The translations under genes and the position numbers were made by a program. 64,000 nucleotides of DNA from Aurantimonas sp965217685 (GTDB taxonomy: Bacteria > Pseudomonadota > Alphaproteobacteria > Rhizobiales > Rhizobiaceae). Positions 1 through 8,420 of this stretch are shown one piece after another (the first letter of the stretch is position 1; every line of letters starts with the position of its first letter). The notes under the pieces are model-generated. The model was not told the DNA's origin. It searched no databases and saw nothing but the letters and a program-made list of their open reading frames with translations. The stretch lies in assembly GCA_965217685.1 (NCBI GenBank), contig CBDCIZ010000003.1, positions 4,216,001 to 4,280,000 on the forward strand, in the 5' to 3' direction.

Positions 1-239
1 CTGCATTCCGATCGTTTACGATTTTCTTGATGTCGATTCAAAGATCAATTGTGATCACATCCTTTCGATCTTGTGCCGTATAACTCTGACTGCTTACAGA
101 CCAAGGATTGGCGACGCGGCTGGATACCGCGAGCGATCGCTCTGGGCGGAATCCAAAATCCCTTTTGAACCCCAGTCTCGAAGACGCAGGTCATGCGGAT
201 TAGCCGAGAATCATAAATGATTGTCTTCGATGAGTAATT

Positions 240-315
<76 letters not shown>

Positions 316-458
316 GCCGACGCCCGAAGACGTTTGGTAGCGCCTCCATAATCGGATCGCTGCGGGCTGTCCACCCCGTTGCGGCCGAGTTTTTCAGCCG
401 CAGCGGGATTTCTGGCAATGCGACGGTACTCGGTCGGCCACCAGGCGAAAAAAGCCGA

Positions 459-944
459 TCAGGACCAGGGAAACAGGCGAACCAGCGGCTCCGGCAGGCG
501 CTCCGGCTCGATGCGGCGGATACCCGGCGGGCGGTGTTCGGATGTGCCGGCTGCCTGCCCTGCGGGAAGACGACCCGCCAGTTGCGCGGTTGCGGCGGAT
601 GGTTGCGACTGGGCTTTCCCTGCGCCACCCGCACCGTCCTCCATCTCGTCGCGGATGTCGCGAAAACGAATGCCGGCGAAAAGCCCGCGGCGATAGACGA
701 GCTTGGCCGGGCGCTGATCGGGGCCCTCGCCGATGATGATCATGAACTCCTTCGGCAGATGCGCCGCTTCGTCGATGGTCAACAGAGCGCCGGTGGCCGA
801 GATGTTGCGCAAGATGCAGTCGAAGGTGGAGAAACCGTTGTTGAAGATGACCTTGGCGCGCTTCAGGGTCCGCATGCGCGGCGCGACGCGGCGCTCGGAG
901 CCGTCCGGTTCGGTTTCTGGCAGAGCGGGCATCGCGGTCTCCAT
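459..944 (-). CDS. PilZ domain protein (161 aa)
   Basis: Probable cyclic di-GMP receptor. The PilZ signature is visible: RxxxR at residues 19-23 (R-V-A-P-R) and the second element N-x-S-x-x-G at residues 47-52 (NISATG), followed by a beta-rich segment to about residue 110. The C-terminal 50 residues are low-complexity (Ala, Gly, Pro) with no recognised domain. The ATG at 942-944 (METAMPALPE) is preferred over a longer frame reaching 1007, because PilZ proteins begin shortly before the RxxxR motif; no strong ribosome binding site distinguishes them. A diguanylate cyclase at 15.4-16.2 kb could supply the ligand. The effector output is unknown. Confidence 0.85.
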   Translation of the reverse strand: METAMPALPETEPDGSERRVAPRMRTLKRAKVIFNNGFSTFDCILRNISATGALLTIDEAAHLPKEFMIIIGEGPDQRPAKLVYRRGLFAGIRFRDIRDEMEDGAGGAGKAQSQPSAATAQLAGRLPAGQAAGTSEHRPPGIRRIEPERLPEPLVRLFPWS

Positions 945-1008
945 CACATGGCGATTGTGAATTATCTCGCAAAATGCTTGCCGATATATGAATTGGCGTC
1001 CAGCCAAG

Positions 1009-1042
1009 TAAAAAGGGCCCCGGATGCTCTCCAGGCCCCTAA
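1009..1042 (-). terminator. Candidate intrinsic terminator downstream of ilvC
   Basis: On the minus strand AGGGGCC (1034-1040) is followed by an imperfectly complementary GGGCCCT (1014-1020) and a short T run (1010-1014). It would end leftward transcription from tetR-ilvC before the PilZ gene. The stem has a bulge, so this is a moderate call. Confidence 0.5.
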
Positions 1043-1182
1043 TGAATTAAATGTTTCTTTAACGAAACATCGGCCGACAATCCGTCTGCTGCTTTTCGCT
1101 TCGCCCCGAAAGGCAGCGCCGCCAGGCCGGCGACACGAAAAAGAGGCCATCGATGCCTGGATGACACGGCGTCAAGCTGCAA

Positions 1183-1220
1183 TTCTTCGACTTGTCGACC
1201 AGGGCGTTCGACTTGATTCC
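1183..1220 (-). repeat. Duplicated remnant of the ilvC 3' end
   Basis: This segment repeats the last codons of ilvC, which lie at 1308-1344. Twenty bases (1183-1202 versus 1308-1327) are identical. Read on the minus strand it encodes IKSNALVDKSKN exactly as ilvC does, but several codons differ synonymously and the stop codon is not preserved. It lies in the 359-bp gap (945-1303), which otherwise shows only the terminator candidate. Confidence 0.8.
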
Positions 1221-1303
1221 CCGCCCACCCGCAGCGGCAAAGCCGCGAGGACGGGCCAGAGCGGAGAGCTGGCCGTGGATTGGAAGCAAACGTGACGTCG
1301 ATC

Positions 1304-2323
1304 TCAGTTCTTCGACTTGTCGACCAGCGCATTGCTCTTGATCCACGGCATCATGCCGCGCAATTTCTCGCCGACTTCCTCGATCTGATGACGGTCGTTG
1401 CGACGGCGGATGCCCTTGAAGCGGGCGGCGCCGGAATGCCATTCCTGCATCCACTCGGAGGTAAACTTGCCCGACTGGATGTCGGCGAGAACGCGCTTCA
1501 TCTCGGCCTTGGTCTCGGCGGTGATGATGCGCGGGCCGGAAACGTATTCGCCCCACTCGGCGGTGTTGGAGATCGAGTAGTTCATGTTGGCGATGCCGCC
1601 CTCGTAGATGAGGTCGACAATCAGCTTCACCTCGTGCAGGCACTCGAAATACGCCATCTCGGGCGCATAGCCGCCTTCGACCAGCGTCTCGAAACCGGCG
1701 CGGATCAGTTCGACGAGGCCGCCGCAGAGGACGACCTGCTCGCCGAACAGATCGGTCTCGCACTCTTCCTGGAAGGTCGTCTCGATGATGCCCGAACGGC
1801 CGCCGCCGACGCCGCAGGCGTAGGACAGCGCCAGATCGAGGGCGTTACCCGATGCGTCATGGTCGACGGCGACGAGGCACGGCACGCCGCCGCCCTTCTG
1901 GTATTCACCGCGCACGGTGTGCCCCGGCCCCTTCGGCGCGATCATCACGACGTCGACGGTCTTCTTCGGCTCGATAAGGCCGAAATGCACGTTGAGGCCG
2001 TGGGCAAAGGCGATGGCCGCGCCGTCCTTGATGTTGGGGGCGATCTCGTTGTTGTAAATGCCGGCCTGCAACTCGTCGGGCGCGGCCATCATCATCATGT
2101 CGGCCCAGCCGGCAGCTTCCGCGACGGTCATGACCTTGAAGCCGTCGGCCGCGGCCTTTTTGGCGGTCGCAGAGCCGGAACGCAGCGCGACGGCCACGTT
2201 GCCCGCGCCCGAATCCTTCAGGTTCAAGGCATGAGCGCGACCCTGGCTGCCGTAGCCGACGATGGCGACCTTCTTGCCCTTGACGAGATTGAGATCGGCA
2301 TCCTGATCGTAATAGACACGCAT
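1304..2323 (-). CDS. ilvC: Ketol-acid reductoisomerase IlvC
   Basis: Converts 2-acetolactate or 2-aceto-2-hydroxybutyrate into the dihydroxy-acid with NADPH and Mg2+, the second common step of valine, leucine and isoleucine synthesis. At 339 aa it is a class I (short) enzyme. The N-terminal Rossmann motif VGYGSQGRAHALNL is near residues 22-35, and the C-terminal knotted domain carries the acidic metal ligands around GGLVEL and ECLHEVKLIVDLIYEGG. The start follows a strong Shine-Dalgarno sequence (GGAGG). It lies 41 bp downstream of a tetR gene in the same direction, so the two may be co-transcribed. The substrate-producing ilvI and ilvH are 9-12 kb away. Confidence 0.98.
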   Translation of the reverse strand: MRVYYDQDADLNLVKGKKVAIVGYGSQGRAHALNLKDSGAGNVAVALRSGSATAKKAAADGFKVMTVAEAAGWADMMMMAAPDELQAGIYNNEIAPNIKDGAAIAFAHGLNVHFGLIEPKKTVDVVMIAPKGPGHTVRGEYQKGGGVPCLVAVDHDASGNALDLALSYACGVGGGRSGIIETTFQEECETDLFGEQVVLCGGLVELIRAGFETLVEGGYAPEMAYFECLHEVKLIVDLIYEGGIANMNYSISNTAEWGEYVSGPRIITAETKAEMKRVLADIQSGKFTSEWMQEWHSGAARFKGIRRRNDRHQIEEVGEKLRGMMPWIKSNALVDKSKN

Positions 2324-2364
2324 GGCGGTTCCTCCGGTTGGCGTTGTCGGTCGTTCAAGGGCCT

Positions 2365-2985
2365 TCAGGCCCGGTTTTTGTCCATCCCGTAAAGGGCAAT
2401 GAATCGCCAGGCGGCACGCGTCGCGGCCCGGTCGATGTCGGTCGGCGACAGCAAAAGCCGTTCGCCGAGAAGCAGGCGGATCTGGTGGTCGCCGACCACC
2501 AGCCCGAAAAAAGTCGAGAAGGCCTCATTTCCAGAAGCAATGGACAGGAGCCCAGCGTCCGTGGCTGCAGCAATGAGCGGCGCCAGCCGCCGCGCCATGG
2601 CCGCCGGACCGTTGGTCAGGACGATGGCCCCCAGATCGAGCGTCTCGGACCCCGCCTCGGCGATGGCCAGCCGGTTGAGCGCGACCGACGTCTGTCCCGA
2701 GATCACGGCCAGCCAGTCGGCGGCAAAGCGCTTCAGCTCGGCGTTGAGAAACGCCGCGTCGATTGCGGCGTCGGGCAGCGTGACGCCGCGCACCTTGGCC
2801 GCCTGCCAGCGCACGATCGCAGTGAGAAGCCCTTCACGATCGCCGAACCACTTGTAAAGCGATTCTTTCGAACACGAGGCTGCGCGGGCAAGGCTCGACA
2901 TGGTGAGCACAGCCTTCGGGTCGACAATGAGGTCCAATGCTGCATCGAGCACAGCCTGCTGTCGCTGCGTCGGGCCGCTGCCCAC
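2365..2985 (-). CDS. TetR/AcrR family transcriptional regulator
   Basis: A 206-aa one-component repressor. The N-terminal helix-turn-helix spans about residues 25-50 (LTMSSLARAASCSKESLYKWFGDREGLL), followed by an all-helical ligand-binding and dimerisation domain resembling the TetR C-terminal families of unknown ligand. The start is a GTG with a well-placed AGGAAAGC ribosome site; there is no in-frame ATG upstream. A perfect 12-bp inverted repeat 41 bp upstream (3026-3052) is the likely autoregulatory operator. ilvC follows 41 bp downstream, so the repressor may also set ilvC expression. The inducer cannot be told from sequence. Confidence 0.93.
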   Translation of the reverse strand: MGSGPTQRQQAVLDAALDLIVDPKAVLTMSSLARAASCSKESLYKWFGDREGLLTAIVRWQAAKVRGVTLPDAAIDAAFLNAELKRFAADWLAVISGQTSVALNRLAIAEAGSETLDLGAIVLTNGPAAMARRLAPLIAAATDAGLLSIASGNEAFSTFFGLVVGDHQIRLLLGERLLLSPTDIDRAATRAAWRFIALYGMDKNRA

Positions 2986-3025
2986 GCTTTCCTCATGCTC
3001 AGCAATCGATTTTGCCAGATTAATT

Positions 3026-3052
3026 ACCTGTACCGTACGTTACGGTACAGGT
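3026..3052. promoter_or_regulatory. Palindromic operator upstream of tetR
   Basis: ACCTGTACCGTA (3026-3037) and its exact reverse complement TACGGTACAGGT (3041-3052) are separated by CGT. A perfect 12-bp-arm dyad 41 bp before a tetR start codon is the standard layout of a TetR autoregulatory operator. No gene diverges from it, so the targets are tetR and genes co-transcribed with it. Confidence 0.8.
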
Positions 3053-3101
3053 GTGTAAAGGCTTGGCTGGCGGATTGCAAGCCGTTGGATCGCGCGGTCC
3101 G

Positions 3102-3830
3102 CTACGACTGCGACGCGGCAGTTATCCGTTGCAGATGCATCTTTCCGTCATGAAGAAAGCAGGCGTGGGAGAAAAGGTCGAGGTCCACCGGATTGGGCAA
3201 GCGAACATCGGATGGCCCCGGCATTGTCTTACGGTGTTGCTCGAACGAACGGTCCACCTGAGATAAGGCGATTATCGTTGCTCCGGCGTCCCGCGCGAAA
3301 TCATGCAGCTTACGAACTTGGACGGCGAGCTCTGTCTTCTGCCGCTGTTGGTCAAGAAGCTGCAGATAGTCGATGACCACCAGGGCGTTGCCTTGCACGG
3401 CGTGCAATCGGGAAATGACGTAATCCGCGGAAATCGCATCTGACGTGTCGATCATAAAGCCACCGCCCGGATTTGCTGCATCGATGCCCAGTTCACGCAG
3501 TCTACGCGAGACACCCGCTTCGGTTTCCTCCAGCGTGAAAAAGAAGGCGTCGCGACGGGCGAGCGTTGCCGAAACGGCCAATTCGATGCCAAGCAAGGTC
3601 TTGCCGTGACCGGGTCGCGCGGCGAGGAGAACGAGGTCTCCCGGAGCCGTTTGCGCGAGTATCCTTTCAACGGGCCTTCGGCGTGAGGCCTCCTGCGCCA
3701 AAAGGCTCCAGCTTCGAAAGCCTTCTCGGCGCGCGATCTGGTCCAGAGCCATCGCCAGCGGGATCTTGGCCTCGCGGGACGTTAGCCGGGCTTGGCGTCT
3801 CAATCGGAAGATCGGGAAAGACAGTTTCAT
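3102..3830 (-). CDS. DnaB-like RecA-fold ATPase, helicase-core fragment (242 aa)
   Basis: Contains the C-terminal ATPase core of replicative helicase DnaB without its N-terminal primase-interacting domain. Walker A (ARPGHGKTLLG, about residue 70), Walker B (ALVVIDYLQLLD) and the DnaB H4-like motif LSQVDR are all present. Residues 1-50 form a short helical region (IPLAMALDQIARREGFRSWSLL) resembling small N-terminal modules seen on other rhizobial DnaB-like and glyoxalase-superfamily proteins. The ATG at 3830 has a strong GAGGAGGT site. Annotation pipelines usually call such proteins DNA helicase. The real role is unknown, since it is half the size of DnaB (about 500 aa). Confidence 0.8.
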   Translation of the reverse strand: MKLSFPIFRLRRQARLTSREAKIPLAMALDQIARREGFRSWSLLAQEASRRRPVERILAQTAPGDLVLLAARPGHGKTLLGIELAVSATLARRDAFFFTLEETEAGVSRRLRELGIDAANPGGGFMIDTSDAISADYVISRLHAVQGNALVVIDYLQLLDQQRQKTELAVQVRKLHDFARDAGATIIALSQVDRSFEQHRKTMPGPSDVRLPNPVDLDLFSHACFLHDGKMHLQRITAASQS

Positions 3831-4036
3831 AACAACCTCCTCGTTCGAGCCGGATGCGCAATCCCTCCTCATGCGTGCTCGAACTGAGTCGGTCCGAAAG
3901 ATCAAACACCCTGCAGGACAAATGCTTTCCCGAGTGGAGGGGGGAGGACCGGGCGAGGCCAACGACGAAAATCTAGCCGCCAGCGACGAATCGCGCAACG
4001 GAGAACTGACCGGATCAGCCCTTCAGTCCTCCCCAC

Positions 4037-4789
4037 CTAAAACCCCAACCCCTGCCCGCAGGCCCGCCTGAACCGCCGCACCGTCTCGGCCATGCCGTAC
4101 TCCATTGCATCCGCCGTCAGGCCGTGGCCGATGGAGACCTCGGCAAGATCGGGAATCCGCGCGACGAGGGCCGGCAGATTGGCGACGGTGAGGTCGTGGC
4201 CGGCATTGACACCGAGGCCGTGGTCGCGGGCGGCGTCCGCCGTCGCACCGAGGCGCTCGATCTCTCGTGCGGCAGCGGACGGGTCGGCGTGGGTCCCGCC
4301 ATAGGGCCCGGTGTAGAGCTCGATACGATCGCAACCCGTGGCGGCGGCTGCGTCCATCTGACCCGGATCGGCGTCGGCGAAGAGCGAAACGCGGCTGCCC
4401 GCGGCCTTGAGGCGTGCGGTGACCGCCGTCAGCATGGCGGAGTCGGTGGCAAAATCCCAGCCATGGTCGGAGGTCGGCTGCGACGGATCGTCGGGCACCA
4501 GCGTCACCTGCTCGGGCCTGACACCAAGCGCGAGGTCGAGAAATTCTTCGGTCGGATAGCCCTCGATGTTGAACTCGGCATCCGGGAATTCGCCGTCGAT
4601 CAACGCGCGCAGGTCGGGCAGGTCGGAAAAGCGGATATGCCGCTGGTCGGGCCGCGGATGGACGGTCAGGCCGTGGGCACCGTTCGACAAGGCGATGCGG
4701 CCCAGGCCGACGACGCTCGGCCACGGCAGGTCGCGGCGGTTGCGCAGCATCGCGACGGCGTTGAGGTTGACGGAGAGTTCAGTCGGCAT
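4037..4789 (-). CDS. pdxJ: Pyridoxine 5'-phosphate synthase PdxJ
   Basis: Final ring-closing step of the DXP-dependent vitamin B6 pathway: condenses 1-deoxyxylulose 5-phosphate with 3-amino-2-oxopropyl phosphate in the cytoplasm. The 250-aa TIM barrel matches the family length. Family segments are clear: PTELSVNLNAVAMLRNRR at the N-terminus, HGLTVHPRPDQRHI (phosphate and substrate contacts), EFNIEGYPTEEFLDLALGVRPEQVTLVPDDPSQPTSDHGW and the glycine-rich GVNAGHDLT. The ATG at 4789 is chosen because the family starts with MPTELSVN; a GTG nine codons upstream is possible. No pathway partner is adjacent. Confidence 0.96.
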   Translation of the reverse strand: MPTELSVNLNAVAMLRNRRDLPWPSVVGLGRIALSNGAHGLTVHPRPDQRHIRFSDLPDLRALIDGEFPDAEFNIEGYPTEEFLDLALGVRPEQVTLVPDDPSQPTSDHGWDFATDSAMLTAVTARLKAAGSRVSLFADADPGQMDAAAATGCDRIELYTGPYGGTHADPSAAAREIERLGATADAARDHGLGVNAGHDLTVANLPALVARIPDLAEVSIGHGLTADAMEYGMAETVRRFRRACGQGLGF

Positions 4790-5168
4790 GATGTATCCCG
4801 CTGGCGCTGGTTTCACCGCGACGCCGGTCGATGTCGCCGAGGGTCAAGACAGACCCGACCACCGGGAGCATTGGCTGCCGCGAGCGATCCGGCGATAGCA
4901 TATAGGCGTGCGGATAGCACAAGTCGGACCATGCGGGAGTTTTATTCCGCTCCGTCAGTTGCTGCGACACGCCCGGCAGCGAAAGGGCTGCAATCCAGCC
5001 GGCTCGATCGCTTCGCGCGCGAACGGCGCACAGCGTCGGCGCCTTGCAAATCGGCAAGCCGGCTTTCGCGCGCGTCTTTGCCGCTTGACTCAGGGCCGCT
5101 TGACTCCGGGCCGCCCTCCCTACTCTCTTAGGTGCGACAAGACACGGTTCGTTCCGAGGGAGAGCGCA
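4790..5168. other. Divergent intergenic region, pdxJ / secreted three-module protein
   Basis: A 379-bp non-coding stretch between two divergent genes, so it should hold both promoters. A direct repeat (CTTGACT...GGGCCG twice, 5083-5113) includes TTGACT at 5100-5105, a possible -35 element, with TACTCT 15 bp downstream. The -10 match is weak, so no promoter is called with certainty. Confidence 0.4.
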
Positions 5169-6902
5169 ATGGGCGGCTCGAAATTCATTCCAATCGTCAT
5201 TGCAGGCATTGTGGGCCTGCTCATCGGCTGGGTGGTCAGTCCGGATGTCGACGACGTTTCCGAACAGGTCGGCGGCCAGGTCGACAGCCTGAAGGGGCCG
5301 ATCGACCAGATTCAGGCACAGCTGAAATCCCTGTCCGATCAGGTCGCCAAGCCTGCCGCGCCCGCCGAGGCGGCGCAAAGCGACCAGCCGGGCCAGACCG
5401 ACACGGCGATCGCCGCGCTCGGCACCAAGCTCGACCGGATGACCAGCGATCTTCAAGGCCGCTTCGACGCCGTGAACAAGGCGATCACCGAGAGCCCCGC
5501 CCAGCAGCAGGCCGCAGCGTCGGACGGCGGCCAATCGGGCGACGGCCAATCTGGTGGCGAACAGTCGGACCAGAGCGCCGGCGGCCAATCGGACAGCAAC
5601 CAGGGCGGCGATCCCGCCAAGCTCGCCAGCCGGGTCGGCAAGACCGGCGCGATTCTTCTGCCCGGTCAGGCTGCGATCTTCGGCGGTCAGCGCGTTTCCC
5701 TCGCCAACCTGTCGGCCGAAAGCGGCGGTGCCAGCATCGCGGTCGGCGATGGCGAGGCCAAGGACGTCGAGAGCGGCAGTGCCGTCGATGTCGCGGACAA
5801 CTGCAAGGTGACGCTCGCCGGCGTCGCGGCGGGGGCGGCGTATTTCTCGGCGAGCGATTGTCAGGGAACCGATGCGTCGGGCGATCGGCAACAGGCAGCA
5901 GCAGGCGCCGGCGCAGGTGCTGCCGCCGCCCAATCTGCGTCCGGCGGAAGCGAGGCGAAGACCTCGTCCGGCGACGGCGAAAAGCCGGCCGCCAAGCCGG
6001 AGCAACAGGCCGCGGCAGGCGGCCAGGGCGAACAGAAACCCCCTGCAAAGCAAGGCGGCGCCGCCGCAGCTTCCACCTCTGGCGGCTCTGCTGCGGACAA
6101 GCAGACGGCAACTTCGAGTGACGGCGAGAAGCAGGCGGCTGAGACCGGCAACGCCACCGAAGCGACGGTTCCAGTCGGCGGTGCGGCGGCCCTCGGCGAC
6201 AAGCGGATCTTCGTCTCGTCGATCGGCGACGACAACGCCTCGCTCTTCGTCGCGGGCGACTTCAGCTCCGGCAACCAGACCCGGCAGACCGTCGATGTCG
6301 GCAAGACCATGGACGCCGGCGACGGCTGCAAGGTGACGCTCGCCGGTATCGAGAACGGCCAGGCCAAACTGACCTCCGACGGATGCGCCGGCGATGGCGC
6401 GGCGACCAGGCCGGCCGACGCGTCCGGTTCGCCGGACAAGAGCGCATCGGACAAGGACGCATCAGATAAGGACGCATCAGACGAGGACGCATCGAGCCAG
6501 AAGGCCGAGTCTGCCAGGTCCGGCGACGGGCAGAAAACAGCCGAGCCCGCCTCGAACGATGCCGCCGGCAGCCAGCAGGCCGGCGGCGAACAGAAGGCAG
6601 CGGCGGAACCCGCCGCCTCCGGCGCGTCGACCTCGACGGGCGGCGAACAGAAGCCGGCCGCATCCGGTAATCAGCAGGCCTCGGCGGGCGGCGACGCCCT
6701 GGCGGTCGGCCAGACCGGCACCTTCGGCGACCACAAGGTCTTCGTTTCCTCGCTCGGCGATGGCGTGGCGACCCTCTACGTCGTCGGCACCGGCCGCAAA
6801 GAGGTGAAGACCGGTTCGTCCGTCGATCTCGGCGCCGGCTGCAGCGTCACGCTCGACAAGGTCAAGAACGGCGCGGCGGCGATGTCGGCCAGCGGCTGCT
6901 GA
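5169..6902 (+). CDS. Membrane-anchored protein with three related Cys-pair modules
   Basis: A 577-aa protein of unknown function. A single N-terminal transmembrane or signal-anchor helix (residues 5-22, FIPIVIAGIVGLLIGWVV) is followed by a helical region with repeated heptad-like spacing (about 27-110). Three copies of a 65-75-residue module lie at about 160-234, 331-408 and 508-577. Each has a GQ/GxxxxFGxxxVxVxxLG-like start, a conserved CxVTL element and a second cysteine about 20 residues later, suggesting one disulfide per module. Linkers are low-complexity (Gly, Gln, Ala, Ser; a DKDASD-type repeat near 425-440). Orientation is probably periplasmic. The ATG follows GAGGGAGA. The last module ends at the C-terminus. 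Confidence 0.75.
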   Translation: MGGSKFIPIVIAGIVGLLIGWVVSPDVDDVSEQVGGQVDSLKGPIDQIQAQLKSLSDQVAKPAAPAEAAQSDQPGQTDTAIAALGTKLDRMTSDLQGRFDAVNKAITESPAQQQAAASDGGQSGDGQSGGEQSDQSAGGQSDSNQGGDPAKLASRVGKTGAILLPGQAAIFGGQRVSLANLSAESGGASIAVGDGEAKDVESGSAVDVADNCKVTLAGVAAGAAYFSASDCQGTDASGDRQQAAAGAGAGAAAAQSASGGSEAKTSSGDGEKPAAKPEQQAAAGGQGEQKPPAKQGGAAAASTSGGSAADKQTATSSDGEKQAAETGNATEATVPVGGAAALGDKRIFVSSIGDDNASLFVAGDFSSGNQTRQTVDVGKTMDAGDGCKVTLAGIENGQAKLTSDGCAGDGAATRPADASGSPDKSASDKDASDKDASDEDASSQKAESARSGDGQKTAEPASNDAAGSQQAGGEQKAAAEPAASGASTSTGGEQKPAASGNQQASAGGDALAVGQTGTFGDHKVFVSSLGDGVATLYVVGTGRKEVKTGSSVDLGAGCSVTLDKVKNGAAAMSASGC

Positions 6903-6935
6903 GCGAAAGCCCAAGATCAGCCTCTGTGAACGAAT

Positions 6936-6972
6936 GAAAAAGCCCGGAATGGATAGGATCACGGGTTTTTTC
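6936..6972. terminator. Bidirectional intrinsic terminator
   Basis: GAAAAAGCCCG (6936-6946) pairs with CGGGTTTTTTC (6962-6972). The A and T runs flank the stem on both strands, so it can end the rightward three-module gene and the leftward RecD-like helicase gene that stops at 7004. Confidence 0.75.
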
Positions 6973-7003
6973 ATGGACCCTCATCCGATCGACGCCGCAT
7001 TGA

Positions 7004-8131
7004 TCATTTCACGATCGTCAGCGTCTCGGCCGCCCTGGTGATCGCCGTGTAAAGCCAGCGCTCGCGCGTCTCGCGAAACGCAAAGCTCTCGTCGAACAGC
7101 ATCACGTCGTTCCACTGCGAGCCCTGCGCCTTGTGCACGGTCAGGGCGTAGCCATAGTCGAAATCGTCGAAGCGCTTCTTCGTCGCCCAGGGCACGTCGG
7201 CGTCCGGGTCCTCGAAGGCCGCCTTCAGGAGCCGGATCTTCGCGGCGCCCTGATCGATGTCGTCGTCGTCCGGCTTGACGATCAGATTGATGCCCGGCTT
7301 CACCGTCTCCCGCGAGGCGGTCATCACTTGCCAGAGCGAACCGTTGAGCAGACCTTTGGGTGGATCGTTCCTGAGGCACACCAGCTTGTCGCCGGACATG
7401 GGCAGCGGGCCCTCGAACCCCTTCAGCTCCCGCAGCCGCGCATTGTAACGGCGGCGCGTGCGGTTGGTGCCGACGAGAACCTGGTCGGCGGCGAGCACCC
7501 GTTCGGTCTCGACCTCGCGCTTGGAGATGATCTTCGCCCTGCCCCAGTCGCCATGCATCAGCTCCTTGCCCTCACGGACATGCAGCGCCAGCTCGATGAT
7601 CGGATTGTCCCTGGCCTGCCTGTGAATTTCGGTCAAAAGGAAATCCGGCTCCGCCTCGGTAAAGAAGCCGCCACCCGAGATCGGCGGCAGCTGGCCGGGA
7701 TCGCCCAGCACCAGCACCGGCGTGCCGAAGGACAGGAGATCGCGGCCGAGCGCCTCGTCGACCATCGAGCATTCGTCGACGACGACCAGCTTGGCCTTGG
7801 CGACCGGGCTCTGGCGGTTCAGCGAAAAGGTCGGCGACACGCGCGAGGTGCCGAGCACCTCGTCCTCGACCGTCTCCTCGCCGCGCGGCCGATAGATCAG
7901 CGAATGCAGCGTGCGGGCGCTCTTGGCGCCCTTCGATCGCAGCACCTGAGCCGCTTTGCCGGTGAAGGCCGCGAACTGCACGGCGCCGTCGATATTCTCG
8001 GCGAAATGCCGCGCCAGGGTCGTCTTGCCGGTGCCGGCATAGCCGAACAACCGGAACAGCGGCGTGTCGCCATCCTCGAGCCATTGTGCCACGGCCTTCA
8101 GTGCGTCGTCCTGCTGGGGAGAAAACTTCAT
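7004..8131 (-). CDS. ATP-dependent RecD-like DNA helicase
   Basis: A 375-aa superfamily 1 helicase of the short RecD-like type (AAA_30 plus UvrD_C_2). Motif I GYAGTGKTTL (about residues 38-47), motif II VVDECSMVDE, motif III LVLGDPGQLPP, and the C-terminal motif V/VI region ALTVHKAQGSQWNDVMLF...RWLYTAITRA are all intact. It lacks the RecBCD-interaction domains, so it probably acts alone in repair or recombination. The ATG at 8131 (MKFSPQQDDAL) places the Q-like motif at the usual N-terminal position; longer frames read into low-complexity sequence. It faces the terminator at 6936-6972. Confidence 0.9.
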   Translation of the reverse strand: MKFSPQQDDALKAVAQWLEDGDTPLFRLFGYAGTGKTTLARHFAENIDGAVQFAAFTGKAAQVLRSKGAKSARTLHSLIYRPRGEETVEDEVLGTSRVSPTFSLNRQSPVAKAKLVVVDECSMVDEALGRDLLSFGTPVLVLGDPGQLPPISGGGFFTEAEPDFLLTEIHRQARDNPIIELALHVREGKELMHGDWGRAKIISKREVETERVLAADQVLVGTNRTRRRYNARLRELKGFEGPLPMSGDKLVCLRNDPPKGLLNGSLWQVMTASRETVKPGINLIVKPDDDDIDQGAAKIRLLKAAFEDPDADVPWATKKRFDDFDYGYALTVHKAQGSQWNDVMLFDESFAFRETRERWLYTAITRAAETLTIVK

Positions 8132-8420
8132 GGCCTGGAATGGCAGGATTCGGGGGCGCACGGCAACGAAAAAGCGAGGGGCCGAAGTGATCCGATGCGG
8201 TGCGTTTCTCCGCCGCAACGCGGCGCGGCCGCAGCCGCAGCCGGCACGCCCGGCTCGAACCGCAAGCGATCGATTGTGGGTGCGTCTTGCCGGCGGTCGC
8301 GAATTCGCGAAGCGACGGGCCCGGAATACCAATCCGCAAGGCCGAGCCCGGATAAGCGAAACCCGGCATATTGAACCGCCCTCAAGGCGGAGCCATCATC
8401 CGGCACCGACCCGGTTGCGT

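Noticed and set aside
1..239. Possible small RNA or gene at the left edge
   Set aside because: No open frame with a start signal and no hairpin-plus-T terminator was seen.
1183..1344. ilvC 3' duplication as a phage or island attachment pair
   Set aside because: Gene-end duplications can mark integrase att sites, but the copies are only 125 bp apart, not identical, and no integrase is present.
1280..2392. Long plus-strand open frame opposite ilvC
   Set aside because: Antisense frames stay open in GC-rich coding DNA; it has no family features and lies over a certain gene.
8132..8420. Possible extra gene in the nitrile hydratase operon
   Set aside because: No frame with family features or ribosome site; Arg-rich reading only.
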